Source: Amazonocrinis nigriterrae CENA67 (GTDB taxonomy: Bacteria; Cyanobacteriota; Cyanobacteriia; Cyanobacteriales; Nostocaceae). Taken from it: DNA of 64,000 bases. The stretch spans positions 54,515 through 118,514 of the forward strand of contig NZ_JAECZC010000004.1 of the NCBI RefSeq assembly GCF_016056305.1, written 5' to 3'. The notes under the pieces are model-generated. The model was not told the DNA's origin. It searched no databases and saw nothing but the letters and a program-made list of their open reading frames with translations. Positions 1 through 7,294 of the stretch are shown one piece after another. Within the stretch, counting starts at the first letter, position 1, and each line of letters begins with the position of its first letter. A program made the position numbers and the translations under genes.

Positions 1-20
1 CTGACAACTGACAACTGACA
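1..20. repeat. STRR heptamer repeat, left arm
   Basis: Nearly three tandem copies of the heptamer ctgacaa. The reverse complement of the same array occurs at 613-633 on the other side of coaE, so the gene is bracketed by inverted STRR arrays of about 20 nt. Short tandem heptamers of this kind are a known hallmark of Nostocales genomes. Confidence 0.8.
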
Positions 21-21
21 T

Positions 22-612
22 TTAACTTCCTATTTTTAAGGCAACATCTACCTGTTTCAGCAGTGTTTCTAGGTTGTAAGTGTTATCTAACACCACATCT
101 GCACGAGAGACTTTTTCTTCAATGGATAACTGGCTGTTGATGCGGGCTTGTGCTTGTTCTGTAGTTAAATTATTGCGCTGTATCAATCTTTGCAATTGCT
201 GTGACTTAGAACAATACACAACCCAGATTTCTGTAACTAAATGAGTCATCTGGGCTTCAAACAGCAGAGGGATAACTAATACCAGTATTTGCGAAGATGA
301 TTGACCGATCGCATCAAGAAAGCGATCGCCTACATAAGGATGAATCAAGCTTTCTACCCAGTTACGTTCATCTGGATGCTGAAAAATAACTTCACCTAGC
401 TTTTGACGGTTGAGGCTGCCATCTGGTAGTAGAGTTTGTTCACCATAACGTTGAGCGATCGCGTCAAGAATGGGCGAACCTACACTGACTGCATCCCTAG
501 CATAGATATCTGCATCAAAAACTGGCAAATTGTAAGTATTAGCCAAATAATTGGCAACGGTAGTTTTGCCTGTGGCAATACCACCAGTTAAACCGATAAT
601 ACGTTTAGTCAT
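22..612 (-). CDS. coaE: Dephospho-CoA kinase
   Basis: Catalyses the last step of coenzyme A synthesis, ATP-dependent phosphorylation of the 3'-hydroxyl of dephospho-CoA in the cytosol. The 196-residue length is normal for the family. The P-loop lies at residues 9-17 (GGIATGKTT), followed by the family-typical DADIYARDAV segment and the ARINSQLSIEEK region of the lid. The ATG at 612 is the first usable start. It lies directly next to a tandem heptamer array (613-633) that occupies the place where a Shine-Dalgarno sequence would be, and none is visible. The gene is followed immediately by the matching array at 1-20. Function call is secure from motifs and length. Confidence 0.95.
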   Translation of the reverse strand: MTKRIIGLTGGIATGKTTVANYLANTYNLPVFDADIYARDAVSVGSPILDAIAQRYGEQTLLPDGSLNRQKLGEVIFQHPDERNWVESLIHPYVGDRFLDAIGQSSSQILVLVIPLLFEAQMTHLVTEIWVVYCSKSQQLQRLIQRNNLTTEQAQARINSQLSIEEKVSRADVVLDNTYNLETLLKQVDVALKIGS

Positions 613-633
613 TTGTCAGTTGTCAGTTGTCAA
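613..633. repeat. STRR heptamer repeat, right arm
   Basis: Three ttgtcag heptamers. This is the exact reverse complement of the array at 1-20 over about 19 nt, directly upstream of the coaE start codon. The pair could fold back around the coaE transcript. Confidence 0.8.
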
Positions 634-656
634 GGACTTCTAAATAAAAAGACTAA

Positions 657-1538
657 TTACGAATTAATAGAAGTTGCCCATTTGATTAGTGCTTGGGTTA
701 ACCCATCTAAAGTATATTCTTCAGCTTCTACATCTACGCGCCCGAATAAAGAATGACAGGTTTTTGAGGTTTGAGGGCCTATAGAAGCAATACAAATTCC
801 TTCTAATTTCTTAGCCACTACAGCAGATTGATTTCCATCAACGTTATTGGCAAGTATACTACTTGCAAGTTGATAGAAAAATTGTACAGTTTTAGAACTG
901 GCAAAAGTAATTACATCTACTGTACGATTTTGTAGAGCTAATTTTGCTGATGACGGAACAGTAGTTGGACAACAAGATTGATATGCTGCAACTTCAATTA
1001 CTTCTGCACCTTTTGCAGTTAATTCTTTAACTAAAATCTCTCGTCCACCGCTTTCGACTCTGGGAAATAAAACCTTTTTCCCTGGTAGTTCTGCTGATAA
1101 ATTTTCCACTAAAGAATCAGCGACAAAGTTGGGGGGAGTAAAATCTGGTTGGATTCCATATTGTTTGAGACTTTGGGCTGTTTTCTCACCAACAACAGCA
1201 ATTTTGACATCAGTCAATGCAGAAGTGTCTTTACCTTGAACCTGCAATCTGTCTAAAAAATAGTCTACGCCATTAGTAGAAGTGAGAATTAACCAGTCAA
1301 AGTCAGATAAATTAGCGATCGCATGATCCAAAGCTTCCCAACTCGCAGGCGGGCCAATTTCTAAAGTCGGCATTTCAATGACTGTAGCACCACAAGCAGT
1401 CAGGCGATCGCTAAATTGACTCGATTGTCCAACTGAACGTGTCACTAAGATTGTTTTACCTGTGAGGGGGAGGTGGGGAGATGGGGGAGATGAGGGGGAT
1501 GAGGAGGATGAGGGAGATGGGGAGAAGTTGGTTGACAT
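657..1538 (-). CDS. hemD: Uroporphyrinogen-III synthase with repeat-encoded N-terminal linker
   Basis: Cyclises hydroxymethylbilane to uroporphyrinogen III, the branch-point tetrapyrrole for haem, chlorophyll, bilins and sirohaem. The HemD core starts at about residue 26 (TGKTILVTRS) and runs to the C-terminus. It contains the two-lobed HemD pattern with the ILTSTNGVDYF segment and the VITFASSKTVQFF segment typical of the family. I chose the ATG at 1538 (MSTNF); the reading frame stays open to 1607, but that extension looks non-coding. The first 25 residues are almost only Ser and Pro and are encoded by a GGGGAGATG-type simple repeat, so an STRR has expanded inside the 5' end of the gene. cobA lies upstream on the same strand, 170 nt away, with a hairpin repeat between them. 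Confidence 0.88.
   Translation of the reverse strand: MSTNFSPSPSSSSSPSSPPSPHLPLTGKTILVTRSVGQSSQFSDRLTACGATVIEMPTLEIGPPASWEALDHAIANLSDFDWLILTSTNGVDYFLDRLQVQGKDTSALTDVKIAVVGEKTAQSLKQYGIQPDFTPPNFVADSLVENLSAELPGKKVLFPRVESGGREILVKELTAKGAEVIEVAAYQSCCPTTVPSSAKLALQNRTVDVITFASSKTVQFFYQLASSILANNVDGNQSAVVAKKLEGICIASIGPQTSKTCHSLFGRVDVEAEEYTLDGLTQALIKWATSINS
1464..1528. repeat. STRR (gggagatg type) inside hemD 5' end
   Basis: Purine-rich simple repeat of ggggagatg/gaggatgag units that encodes the Ser/Pro-rich N-terminal tract of HemD. The same unit forms long arrays outside genes at 8463-8540 and, in reverse complement, at 17036-17090. Confidence 0.75.
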
Positions 1539-1601
1539 GGTTATACTGATTTTAAAAATGATTGTGACATATAGAAGGCTGAAAAGCTCATTCAGTAGAT
1601 G

Positions 1602-1701
1602 TTTCACAATCTAAAATCCAAAATCCGTCTTGAAAAGCTTTGATCGGAGGAAACCTCCGCTCAAACTTTTCGCAAAATCTCAAAATCCAAAATCTAAAAT
1701 G
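1602..1701. repeat. Palindromic dispersed repeat, copy 1
   Basis: Two AAAATC(C/T)A-rich arms flank a stem-loop: arm 1632-1650, loop aaa 1651-1653, arm 1654-1671. A second copy in opposite orientation is at 36488-36570. The arms share the outer sequence (ending ccgtcttg on one side and cgcaaaatc on the other), but the stem sequence differs while base pairing is kept. Confidence 0.8.
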
Positions 1702-1709
1702 GTTTCAGC

Positions 1710-2447
1710 TTATATTTTCTCAGGTTGTAAGTAATTGGAGAACCTGACAACTTCGCCAATTACAATTACCACCGGGGAAAGAGATAAGCCAGCAGTTTGT
1801 TCGAGAATATTGTCTAGTTGACCTGTCCAAACTTGTTGATTTGCGGTTCCAGCCCAGCGGATAATGGCAATGGGTGTTAAACGCGATCGTCCATACCGCA
1901 GCAACTGATGTAAAATCTCTGGCAGATTTTGCCCACCCATCAATATTACTAGTGTCTCTAACCTTGACAGCGTCTCCCAATCTAAAGCTTCTACTTCATG
2001 GGCGGTAAATACTGCAAAACAACGACTGAGTACGGGATCTGTCAGCGGAATTCCCGCAAGCAAAGGTGCTGCTAGGGCTGAGGAAATTCCTGGTACTACT
2101 TCAAATTCACAATTTGATGCTTTCAAAGCTTCAATTTCAGAAGTACAACGCCCAAAAATAAACGGATCGCCTGATTTCAGCCTCACGATTTGTTTACCTT
2201 GCTGGCAATATTTCACCAGTAAATTATTAATCTCTACTTGCGGTGTACTCGGTTTACCACCACGTTTGCCTACATCTAACTTCAAACAATCAGGTGGTAC
2301 ACAGTTTAACAATTGCTCATCTACTAAAGCATCGTAAACTAACACTTGAGCTTGACCCAACAAATTATAAGCTTTTACCGTCAGGTATGCTACATCTCCC
2401 GGCCCTGCACCTACGAGGTAAACCTTGCCCTTTGCTTCAGTCATCAT
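1710..2447 (-). CDS. cobA: Uroporphyrinogen-III C-methyltransferase
   Basis: SAM-dependent methylation of uroporphyrinogen III at C2 and C7 to precorrin-2, the first committed step towards sirohaem and cobalamin. The 245-residue protein has the family-typical VYLVGAGPGD at residues 9-18, DALVD at about 39-43, the glycine-rich GKRGGKP loop, the VRLKSGDPFIFGR motif and the VVPGISSALAAPLLAGIPLT segment. There is no fused CysG-type dehydrogenase domain, as is usual in cyanobacteria. Starts at 2447 or 2444 (two adjacent ATGs) are equally possible. Its position just upstream of hemD, whose product is its substrate, fits the assignment. Confidence 0.93.
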   Translation of the reverse strand: MMTEAKGKVYLVGAGPGDVAYLTVKAYNLLGQAQVLVYDALVDEQLLNCVPPDCLKLDVGKRGGKPSTPQVEINNLLVKYCQQGKQIVRLKSGDPFIFGRCTSEIEALKASNCEFEVVPGISSALAAPLLAGIPLTDPVLSRCFAVFTAHEVEALDWETLSRLETLVILMGGQNLPEILHQLLRYGRSRLTPIAIIRWAGTANQQVWTGQLDNILEQTAGLSLSPVVIVIGEVVRFSNYLQPEKI

Positions 2448-2661
2448 TTAAATTTATGCGAATGTGTACTTATGCTGCTACGCCCAGCTATCAAAGATTT
2501 TAGACTTCAGCCAATAACTATAAATTAGAGCTAAGCATGAAATTAACCAAAATGAAAAACTAACTTGAGTTACTGCGGTGAGGTATAGTTTTATATGTGG
2601 GTAATTCCACCCCTAGTTCTTCATATTGCAAGCCCTGAGTTATTTAAAGGCAATTGATATC

Positions 2662-3087
2662 GTGTCAAAAGATACGCCTTCAAACTTTTTCCAACGCTGG
2701 ATTTTAGTAAATGCACAAGCCAATCCTCCTCAAGAATGGCGTGACAGTTTTAAATTGATTGTCTCAGCTGCTCTAGCACTGTCTCTATGGATATTTTTAG
2801 GTGGAATTGCTGTGTTACATTTTCAGGTTTCTCGTGAATTTTCTCGTAAAATCGCTGACTTACCAGTTCAGGATAATGCCAAAGTCAACCAAATTGAAAA
2901 GGCAGCTTTAAGCGTAAATGACACAGCTAAAACACTGTATGCTCTAATCACTCCACTAGCAACAGCAGTGACAGGATATTTTTTTGCTGCTTCAAGTTCT
3001 GCAACTTCACTGATTAAGAGTGAGAAAAATACAGAGGATAATACTACGAATAGTACCGCCTCTTTAGAAAAGGAGAATAAGAAGTGA
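2662..3087 (+). CDS. Small two-helix membrane protein, unknown function
   Basis: I do not recognise the family. The reading frame is open from 2626 (TTG), but a GTG at 2662 preceded by aaagg is the more plausible start. The protein has a hydrophobic segment (LIVSAALALSLWIFLGGIAVLHF split over about residues 33-55), a polar middle, and a second weaker hydrophobic segment (LYALITPLATAVTGYFF) before a charged Ser/Thr/Asn-rich tail. This suggests a small inner or thylakoid membrane protein with a short loop. It stands alone on the plus strand between two minus-strand units. Confidence 0.55.
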   Translation: MSKDTPSNFFQRWILVNAQANPPQEWRDSFKLIVSAALALSLWIFLGGIAVLHFQVSREFSRKIADLPVQDNAKVNQIEKAALSVNDTAKTLYALITPLATAVTGYFFAASSSATSLIKSEKNTEDNTTNSTASLEKENKK

Positions 3088-3113
3088 CTAAGCTATTCCT
3101 GAAGTTTTTAATA

Positions 3114-3581
3114 TCAGTTTGACTTGGCGTTGATTTGCTCTAAAAGTTGAGTAATCTTCTTGGCTTGTTCTGGTTGACGTTGTTTTTGCAATAGTTCTTG
3201 AGCTTTTTGGAGATTAATTTTAGCTTCTTCTTTTTGGTTTTCCTGCATTAAAATGTTCGCCAAACGCAAATAAGCATCTGCATTTTTGGGACTACGTTGA
3301 ATTACTTCACTGAATAATGCCTTTGCTTGTTCAACTTTGCCCTGCTGATTTAAAACATCTCCTAACAACAAGCGAACGACATCATTTGTAGAGTTGATAG
3401 AAATAACTTTGCGAAAAGCTGCTTCTGCACCTTGATAGTCTTTTTGTTGATAAAGTTCAATTCCTTTTTGATAATAATCTGAGGTAATTAAGGTTTTCCA
3501 ACCGAAATAACCAAGCAGGATGATACTGGAAATGACTATAGCGATCGCAACAATATCAGTTGCTGGAAATGTTTCTAGCAT
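3114..3581 (-). CDS. Membrane-anchored TPR protein
   Basis: Tetratricopeptide-repeat protein, likely a protein-protein interaction scaffold. From the ATG at 3581 the N-terminus is one hydrophobic helix (IVAIAIVISSIILLGYFGW), followed by about three TPR units; the clearest are around YYQKGIELYQQKDYQGAEA, LGDVLNQQGKVEQAKALF and LRLANILMQENQKEEAKI. The last segment is a Gln/Lys-rich helix. The start lies 4 nt after the stop of the upstream prenyltransferase gene, so the two are probably co-transcribed. A longer TTG-type start at 3605 would overlap that gene and is less likely. Specific partner unknown. Confidence 0.75.
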   Translation of the reverse strand: MLETFPATDIVAIAIVISSIILLGYFGWKTLITSDYYQKGIELYQQKDYQGAEAAFRKVISINSTNDVVRLLLGDVLNQQGKVEQAKALFSEVIQRSPKNADAYLRLANILMQENQKEEAKINLQKAQELLQKQRQPEQAKKITQLLEQINAKSN

Positions 3582-3585
3582 TGTG

Positions 3586-4527
3586 TTAAACCAAAAGACA
3601 AGCAATAGGGAACATCAGATATTCGAGAAAAAATAGTTTCCAAATAAATTGGTAAAATTGAGCGATCGCTCTTTTATCTTGCAAATCCACTGCGAAACTC
3701 CGCATCCACATCCAACACAGCACCAATAGATGGGTAATTACCAGAAATAGCGAATTCACTGAAGCCAGATGTAATGCACCAATTAAAATCATTGCTAGGT
3801 AGCAGATAGTTAACACCCAAAGAGCTAGATTAAACACAGCTTGTGACCCTAATTGGAGCGTGAAAGTAGTGATATTATATAAGCGATCGCCTTCCATATC
3901 AGGGATATCTTTAAAAATAGCGATCGCAAAGGTAAATACCAAAATAAATAATGTCAACACCCAAACTGTAAAAGGAATTGCTTGGTTACTTTGTAGTACC
4001 CAACTAAAGTGCAAAAATAAACCTAAATTCACAATTGTGCCACGTACTGAAAAAATACATAAAGCTGCCCAAAATGGAAACTGCTTCAAACGAATCGGTG
4101 GTAATGAATAAGCGGTACCAATCACCAAACTCAAAGCTACCATACCAAATAAAAAAGGGCCGTTTAAAAATGCTATAACTAGTGCTAAAATACCAGTTAT
4201 AATCACAATTAATTGCCCTTGCGCTCTCGAAAATTCTCCTGATGCAACTGGTAAATGAGGTTTATTAATTTTGTCAATCTCAACATCTTCCAGTTGATTT
4301 AAACCGACAATATAAACGTTGCCACACAGACAGGAAATCCATGTACCCAAAAGTGAACTGAGTTGAATATAAGAAAATTCTGTAGAGCTAAGAGCAATGG
4401 CAACTAAATATAAACCCAACACACTCAGACTTGTGCCAATAATAGTGTGAGGGCGGGAGAACTTCCAAAAAGCATAAAGTGATTGAAAGGGTTTGCGTGA
4501 TAAAGAACTGTTTTGAGAATGACTCAT
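3586..4527 (-). CDS. hpt: Homogentisate phytyltransferase (UbiA family)
   Basis: Integral membrane prenyltransferase of the UbiA superfamily, by similarity the slr1736-type homogentisate phytyltransferase that condenses homogentisate with phytyl diphosphate in tocopherol synthesis. Seen in the sequence: 313 residues with about eight hydrophobic helices, the first Asp-rich motif NQLEDVEID at 77-85 followed by KINKPHLPVASGE, and a second Asp-rich motif FKDIPDMEGD around 205-214. Other UbiA enzymes (chlorophyll synthase, UbiA itself) share the motifs, but the KINKPHLPVASGEFS sequence and the overall length favour the tocopherol group. It is followed by the TPR gene 4 nt downstream. Confidence 0.85.
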   Translation of the reverse strand: MSHSQNSSLSRKPFQSLYAFWKFSRPHTIIGTSLSVLGLYLVAIALSSTEFSYIQLSSLLGTWISCLCGNVYIVGLNQLEDVEIDKINKPHLPVASGEFSRAQGQLIVIITGILALVIAFLNGPFLFGMVALSLVIGTAYSLPPIRLKQFPFWAALCIFSVRGTIVNLGLFLHFSWVLQSNQAIPFTVWVLTLFILVFTFAIAIFKDIPDMEGDRLYNITTFTLQLGSQAVFNLALWVLTICYLAMILIGALHLASVNSLFLVITHLLVLCWMWMRSFAVDLQDKRAIAQFYQFIWKLFFLEYLMFPIACLLV

Positions 4528-4698
4528 GATTAGCTGAGATGACTATTCCGGCTTGCTGTTAATCATTGTCACAGAATTTGTACCATTCATTAAATCTATA
4601 CGTCTGAACGTATCTTTTATAACTTTATATAGAACAATATTCTGATCTGGTGATGACATGCGATCGCCCAAACTGGTAAAATTTGAAAGTGATATCTG

Positions 4699-4923
4699 TT
4701 ATACTGCGTTATCCTGTGGCTCGGAACCGTTACCAAACTTCTCAAGGAATTCAGGATAATTTTTCAAGTCCTCTAAAGACTGTAATGGTGGCATTTCAAT
4801 CCAGCTTGCTTCTGTGTATAACTTGTCCACATAAGCATAAAATGCTTCTTGATCTTCTCGATGTGCCAAAACATAGGCATGTAGCTCTTTTCTACTCATT
4901 GTCTGAAAGTTAGGCTGACTCAT
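4699..4923 (-). CDS. Small protein, DUF6887-like, coupled to the next ORF
   Basis: A 74-residue acidic, soluble protein (start MSQPNFQTMSRKELHAYVLAHRED). The start at 4923 is fixed by an ATGA overlap with the stop of the upstream ORF and by a GGAGG eight bases before the ATG. The pair resembles the small DUF6887/DUF6888 gene pairs that are common and multi-copy in filamentous cyanobacteria; that family name is from memory. The two-gene, translationally coupled, very small layout is reminiscent of toxin-antitoxin or regulatory pairs, but nothing in the sequence proves a function. Confidence 0.65.
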   Translation of the reverse strand: MSQPNFQTMSRKELHAYVLAHREDQEAFYAYVDKLYTEASWIEMPPLQSLEDLKNYPEFLEKFGNGSEPQDNAV

Positions 4924-5105
4924 ACTACATACCTCCATTTGCCATTGGGATATATTTCTATAATATTTTCTTCACCTGCCAAGAGAAACACATTTCCTGT
5001 ACGTTCATCTAAGCGTACAAGGTTTATAGGCAAATACATCTTCGTCAGCCAATAACATAAGATAAAGTACTGTGTTCTTTGTTCCAGTGTGGGAATAATC
5101 TGCAA
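4920..5105 (-). CDS. Small protein, DUF6888-like, first gene of the pair
   Basis: A 61-residue protein with the features MYLPINLVRLDERTGN and a C-terminal FLLAGEENIIEIYPNGKWRYVV split pattern that looks like a short beta-sheet domain. Its TGA stop overlaps the ATG of the following gene (4 nt), which indicates translational coupling and a fixed 1:1 expression. The function is unknown. It is transcribed away from the bcp gene, with about 90 nt between their starts that could hold divergent promoters. Confidence 0.6.
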   Translation of the reverse strand: MQIIPTLEQRTQYFILCYWLTKMYLPINLVRLDERTGNVFLLAGEENIIEIYPNGKWRYVV

Positions 5106-5193
5106 GCCTCATTATTGCTCATCGAGTCAAGCATAACATTCTCGCCTAATCTCGGTAAAATTTAAAAGCGATCGCCATTTTTAACACCCCATC

Positions 5194-5673
5194 ATGAGCA
5201 ACATTCCCCAAGCTGGACAAAAAGCACCTGATTTCTCTACTCCTAACCAAAATGACAACCTAGTCAGTTTGAATGATTTTAGTGGTCAGTGGGTTATCCT
5301 TTATTTTTACCCCAAAGATGACACCCCTGGCTGTACTACGGAAGCGAAAGACTTTACCGAGTTGTATTCAGAATTCAGCGCACTAGGAGCGACAATTTTA
5401 GGCGTAAGTCCAGATTCGGGTAAATCCCATTGTAAATTTATTGACAAGCATAACTTATCAATCACGCTCTTGAGTGACCCGGAACATGTGTTAACAGAAA
5501 GTTACGGTGCTTGGCGACTGAAGAAGTTTATGGGAAAAGAATATATGGGTGTTGTTCGTTCAACTTTTTTGATTTCACCTGATAGAATCATCGCCTATGC
5601 TTGGCCTAATGTGAAAGCCAAAGGACATGCTCAAGCTGTTTTAACTAAATTACGAGAATTAATAACTGGATGA
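5194..5673 (+). CDS. bcp: Peroxiredoxin, Bcp/PrxQ type
   Basis: Thiol-dependent peroxidase that reduces H2O2 and organic hydroperoxides. The 159-residue length is normal. The peroxidatic Cys47 is in the DDTPGCTTEAKDF motif. The Cys that many PrxQ proteins carry five residues later is replaced by Lys52-Asp; another Cys occurs at position 80 (SGKSHCKF), which matches the alpha-3 resolving-Cys variant described for some PrxQ enzymes such as that of Xylella. So an atypical 2-Cys mechanism using Cys47-Cys80 is likely. The start ATG at 5194 follows an AT-rich intergenic segment; no clear Shine-Dalgarno sequence is seen. Confidence 0.92.
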   Translation: MSNIPQAGQKAPDFSTPNQNDNLVSLNDFSGQWVILYFYPKDDTPGCTTEAKDFTELYSEFSALGATILGVSPDSGKSHCKFIDKHNLSITLLSDPEHVLTESYGAWRLKKFMGKEYMGVVRSTFLISPDRIIAYAWPNVKAKGHAQAVLTKLRELITG

Positions 5674-5808
5674 GTAGCTAATTGCTGCAATGCTACATCA
5701 AATATATTTTCAGCAATAAAAGACATATGACTAGCCAAATTTAACAGGCAATGATTGCTAGCGCTATCATCTAAGTAAGAATGAGACTTTTTGCTAGTTG
5801 AAATCAAT

Positions 5809-6457
5809 ATGGTTCAGGTCATCCAAGCCCAAAATGTGACTGTTTCTTATTTAAAGGAAAGATTTGCTCTACAAAAATCTGAAGATGAGCATTTTTTTTC
5901 AGAGTGGTTTGACTATTTACCTGAAATTTCAGAATTAGAAAAACAATACTTAGACCGAGTTATAACTAACTATCTCAGCGTACTTGAAAACGCTCCTCTT
6001 TTGGAAGAAGCTGTAAAATTGGTGGTGCTATCTCCTTTGCTAGATTTGGCTGGTTTTTATCGTCCTCCTTTTCACATTCTTACAGAATAAATTATTGAGA
6101 TTAGTGAAAATATTATTAATAATAATGGAGACAATCCAGAAATTATTAAAGGTAAAATTGATGTACTGGTTCTGCAAAATCAGTTGCGGTTTTTAGTCAT
6201 TGAATCTGAGAGATCAAGTTTTTCTATGGCTAAGTAAGGCAATTCCCCAAGCCCTCACTTATATGTTGGCAAATTCTCAACGCGATCGCCCTGCATATTC
6301 ATTGGTAATAAATGGGGAAGATTTCCAATTTATCAAATTGATAAAACAGGATAATCCAATGTATGCTTTATCTGATAGATTCACTTTATATAGACGTAAG
6401 AATGAATTATATAAAGTTTTGAATATATTAAGGAAATTAGGAGAAATCCTGAACTAA
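5809..6457 (+). pseudogene. Decayed copy of the PD-(D/E)XK-like nuclease protein
   Basis: The sequence is a diverged duplicate of the intact gene at 6665-7291. Its start MVQVIQAQN matches MIQVIQAQN, and the middle GKIDVLVLQNQL and IESERSSFS match GRIDVLVIQEQL and IESKRSSFS. The reading frame is broken by an in-frame TAA at 6088-6090 and by a frameshift near 6225-6240; after the shift the frame continues as AIPQALTYMLANSQRD to the same C-terminus. The catalytic ExK has become ExE (IESER). It is a clear pseudogene of about 650 bp. Confidence 0.88.
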
Positions 6458-6503
6458 TTATGTCTATTTGTATAACGTTATTTTCAATAATAGAGTGTTA
6501 AAA

Positions 6504-6634
6504 TAACGTGAGTTCGATGAACCTCTCCTAAAAGGTGAGGGAGGAGAAAGCAAAAAATCACAGTTTTACTCCCCTCTCCTTGTAGGAGAGGGGTTGGGGG
6601 AGAGGTCAAAACAGCACTTGTCGAACTCACGTTA
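6504..6634. mobile_element. MITE-like element with 14-bp terminal inverted repeats
   Basis: The ends are perfect inverted repeats: taacgtgagttcga (6504-6517) and tcgaactcacgtta (6621-6634), with further inverted acctctcc (6521-6528) and ggagaggt (6598-6605). The interior carries a CCCCTCTCC/GGAGAGGGG hairpin and no ORF. A partial second copy (about 62 nt) of its right half lies at 50326-50387. It sits exactly between the decayed and the intact nuclease copies. It could be a non-autonomous transposable element or a dispersed hairpin repeat. Confidence 0.7.
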
Positions 6635-6664
6635 AAATATTGATAGCGTTATTTTAAATAACCT

Positions 6665-7291
6665 ATGATTCAAGTTATCCAAGCACAAAATATCGGGCTT
6701 GCCTATCTGGAAGAAAGATTTGGTCTACAGCAAGCTAAAGATGAGGAGTTTTTTCCAGAATGGTTTGAAAATTTACCAGAAATTCCAGATTTAGAAAAAC
6801 AAGATTTAGACAAAATAAAAGTTAATTTTCTTCGTTTAGTCAAGCGTCCTCCTTTATCAGAAGAAACGGTAAAATTAGTAGTTGTATCTCCCTTACTGAA
6901 TTTAGCTGGTTTTTATGATGATCCTTTTTATATTAGAGGAGAGCAATCAATAGAAATTTCGGCTGAAGACGAAGGAGAAATTATTAGAGGTAGAATTGAT
7001 GTTTTAGTGATTCAAGAACAATTATGGTTGTTGGTCATTGAATCTAAAAGGTCTAGCTTTTCTCTTTTAGAAGCTATTCCTCAAGCACTTGTTTATATGC
7101 TGGCTAATCCTAATCCTGATAAACCTGTATTTGGATGTGTGACTAATGGGGAAGATTTTCAATTTATCAAGCTATTAAAGCAGGATAAGCCTGAGTATGC
7201 TTTGTCTGATAAATTTACTTTATCTAGGCGAAAAAATGAATTGTATCAGGTTCTAAGTATTTTCAAAAATTTAAGTCAAATATTGAGTTAA
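6665..7291 (+). CDS. PD-(D/E)XK-like nuclease-domain protein (HsdR N-terminal-like)
   Basis: A 208-residue protein. The pattern GRIDVLVIQEQLWLLVIESKR splits into an Asp strand (GRIDVLV, about residue 117-123) and a VIESKR strand, that is D-x(n)-E-x-K, the metal-binding core of PD-(D/E)XK nucleases. It is followed by an amphipathic helix (LLEAIPQALVYML) as in the N-terminal domain of type I restriction R subunits. There is no helicase part and no neighbouring methylase or specificity subunit, so this is a solitary domain protein of the kind often annotated as restriction endonuclease subunit R in cyanobacteria. It ends 3 nt before the cysteine desulfurase start, implying co-transcription. Confidence 0.7.
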   Translation: MIQVIQAQNIGLAYLEERFGLQQAKDEEFFPEWFENLPEIPDLEKQDLDKIKVNFLRLVKRPPLSEETVKLVVVSPLLNLAGFYDDPFYIRGEQSIEISAEDEGEIIRGRIDVLVIQEQLWLLVIESKRSSFSLLEAIPQALVYMLANPNPDKPVFGCVTNGEDFQFIKLLKQDKPEYALSDKFTLSRRKNELYQVLSIFKNLSQILS

Positions 7292-7294
7292 TTT

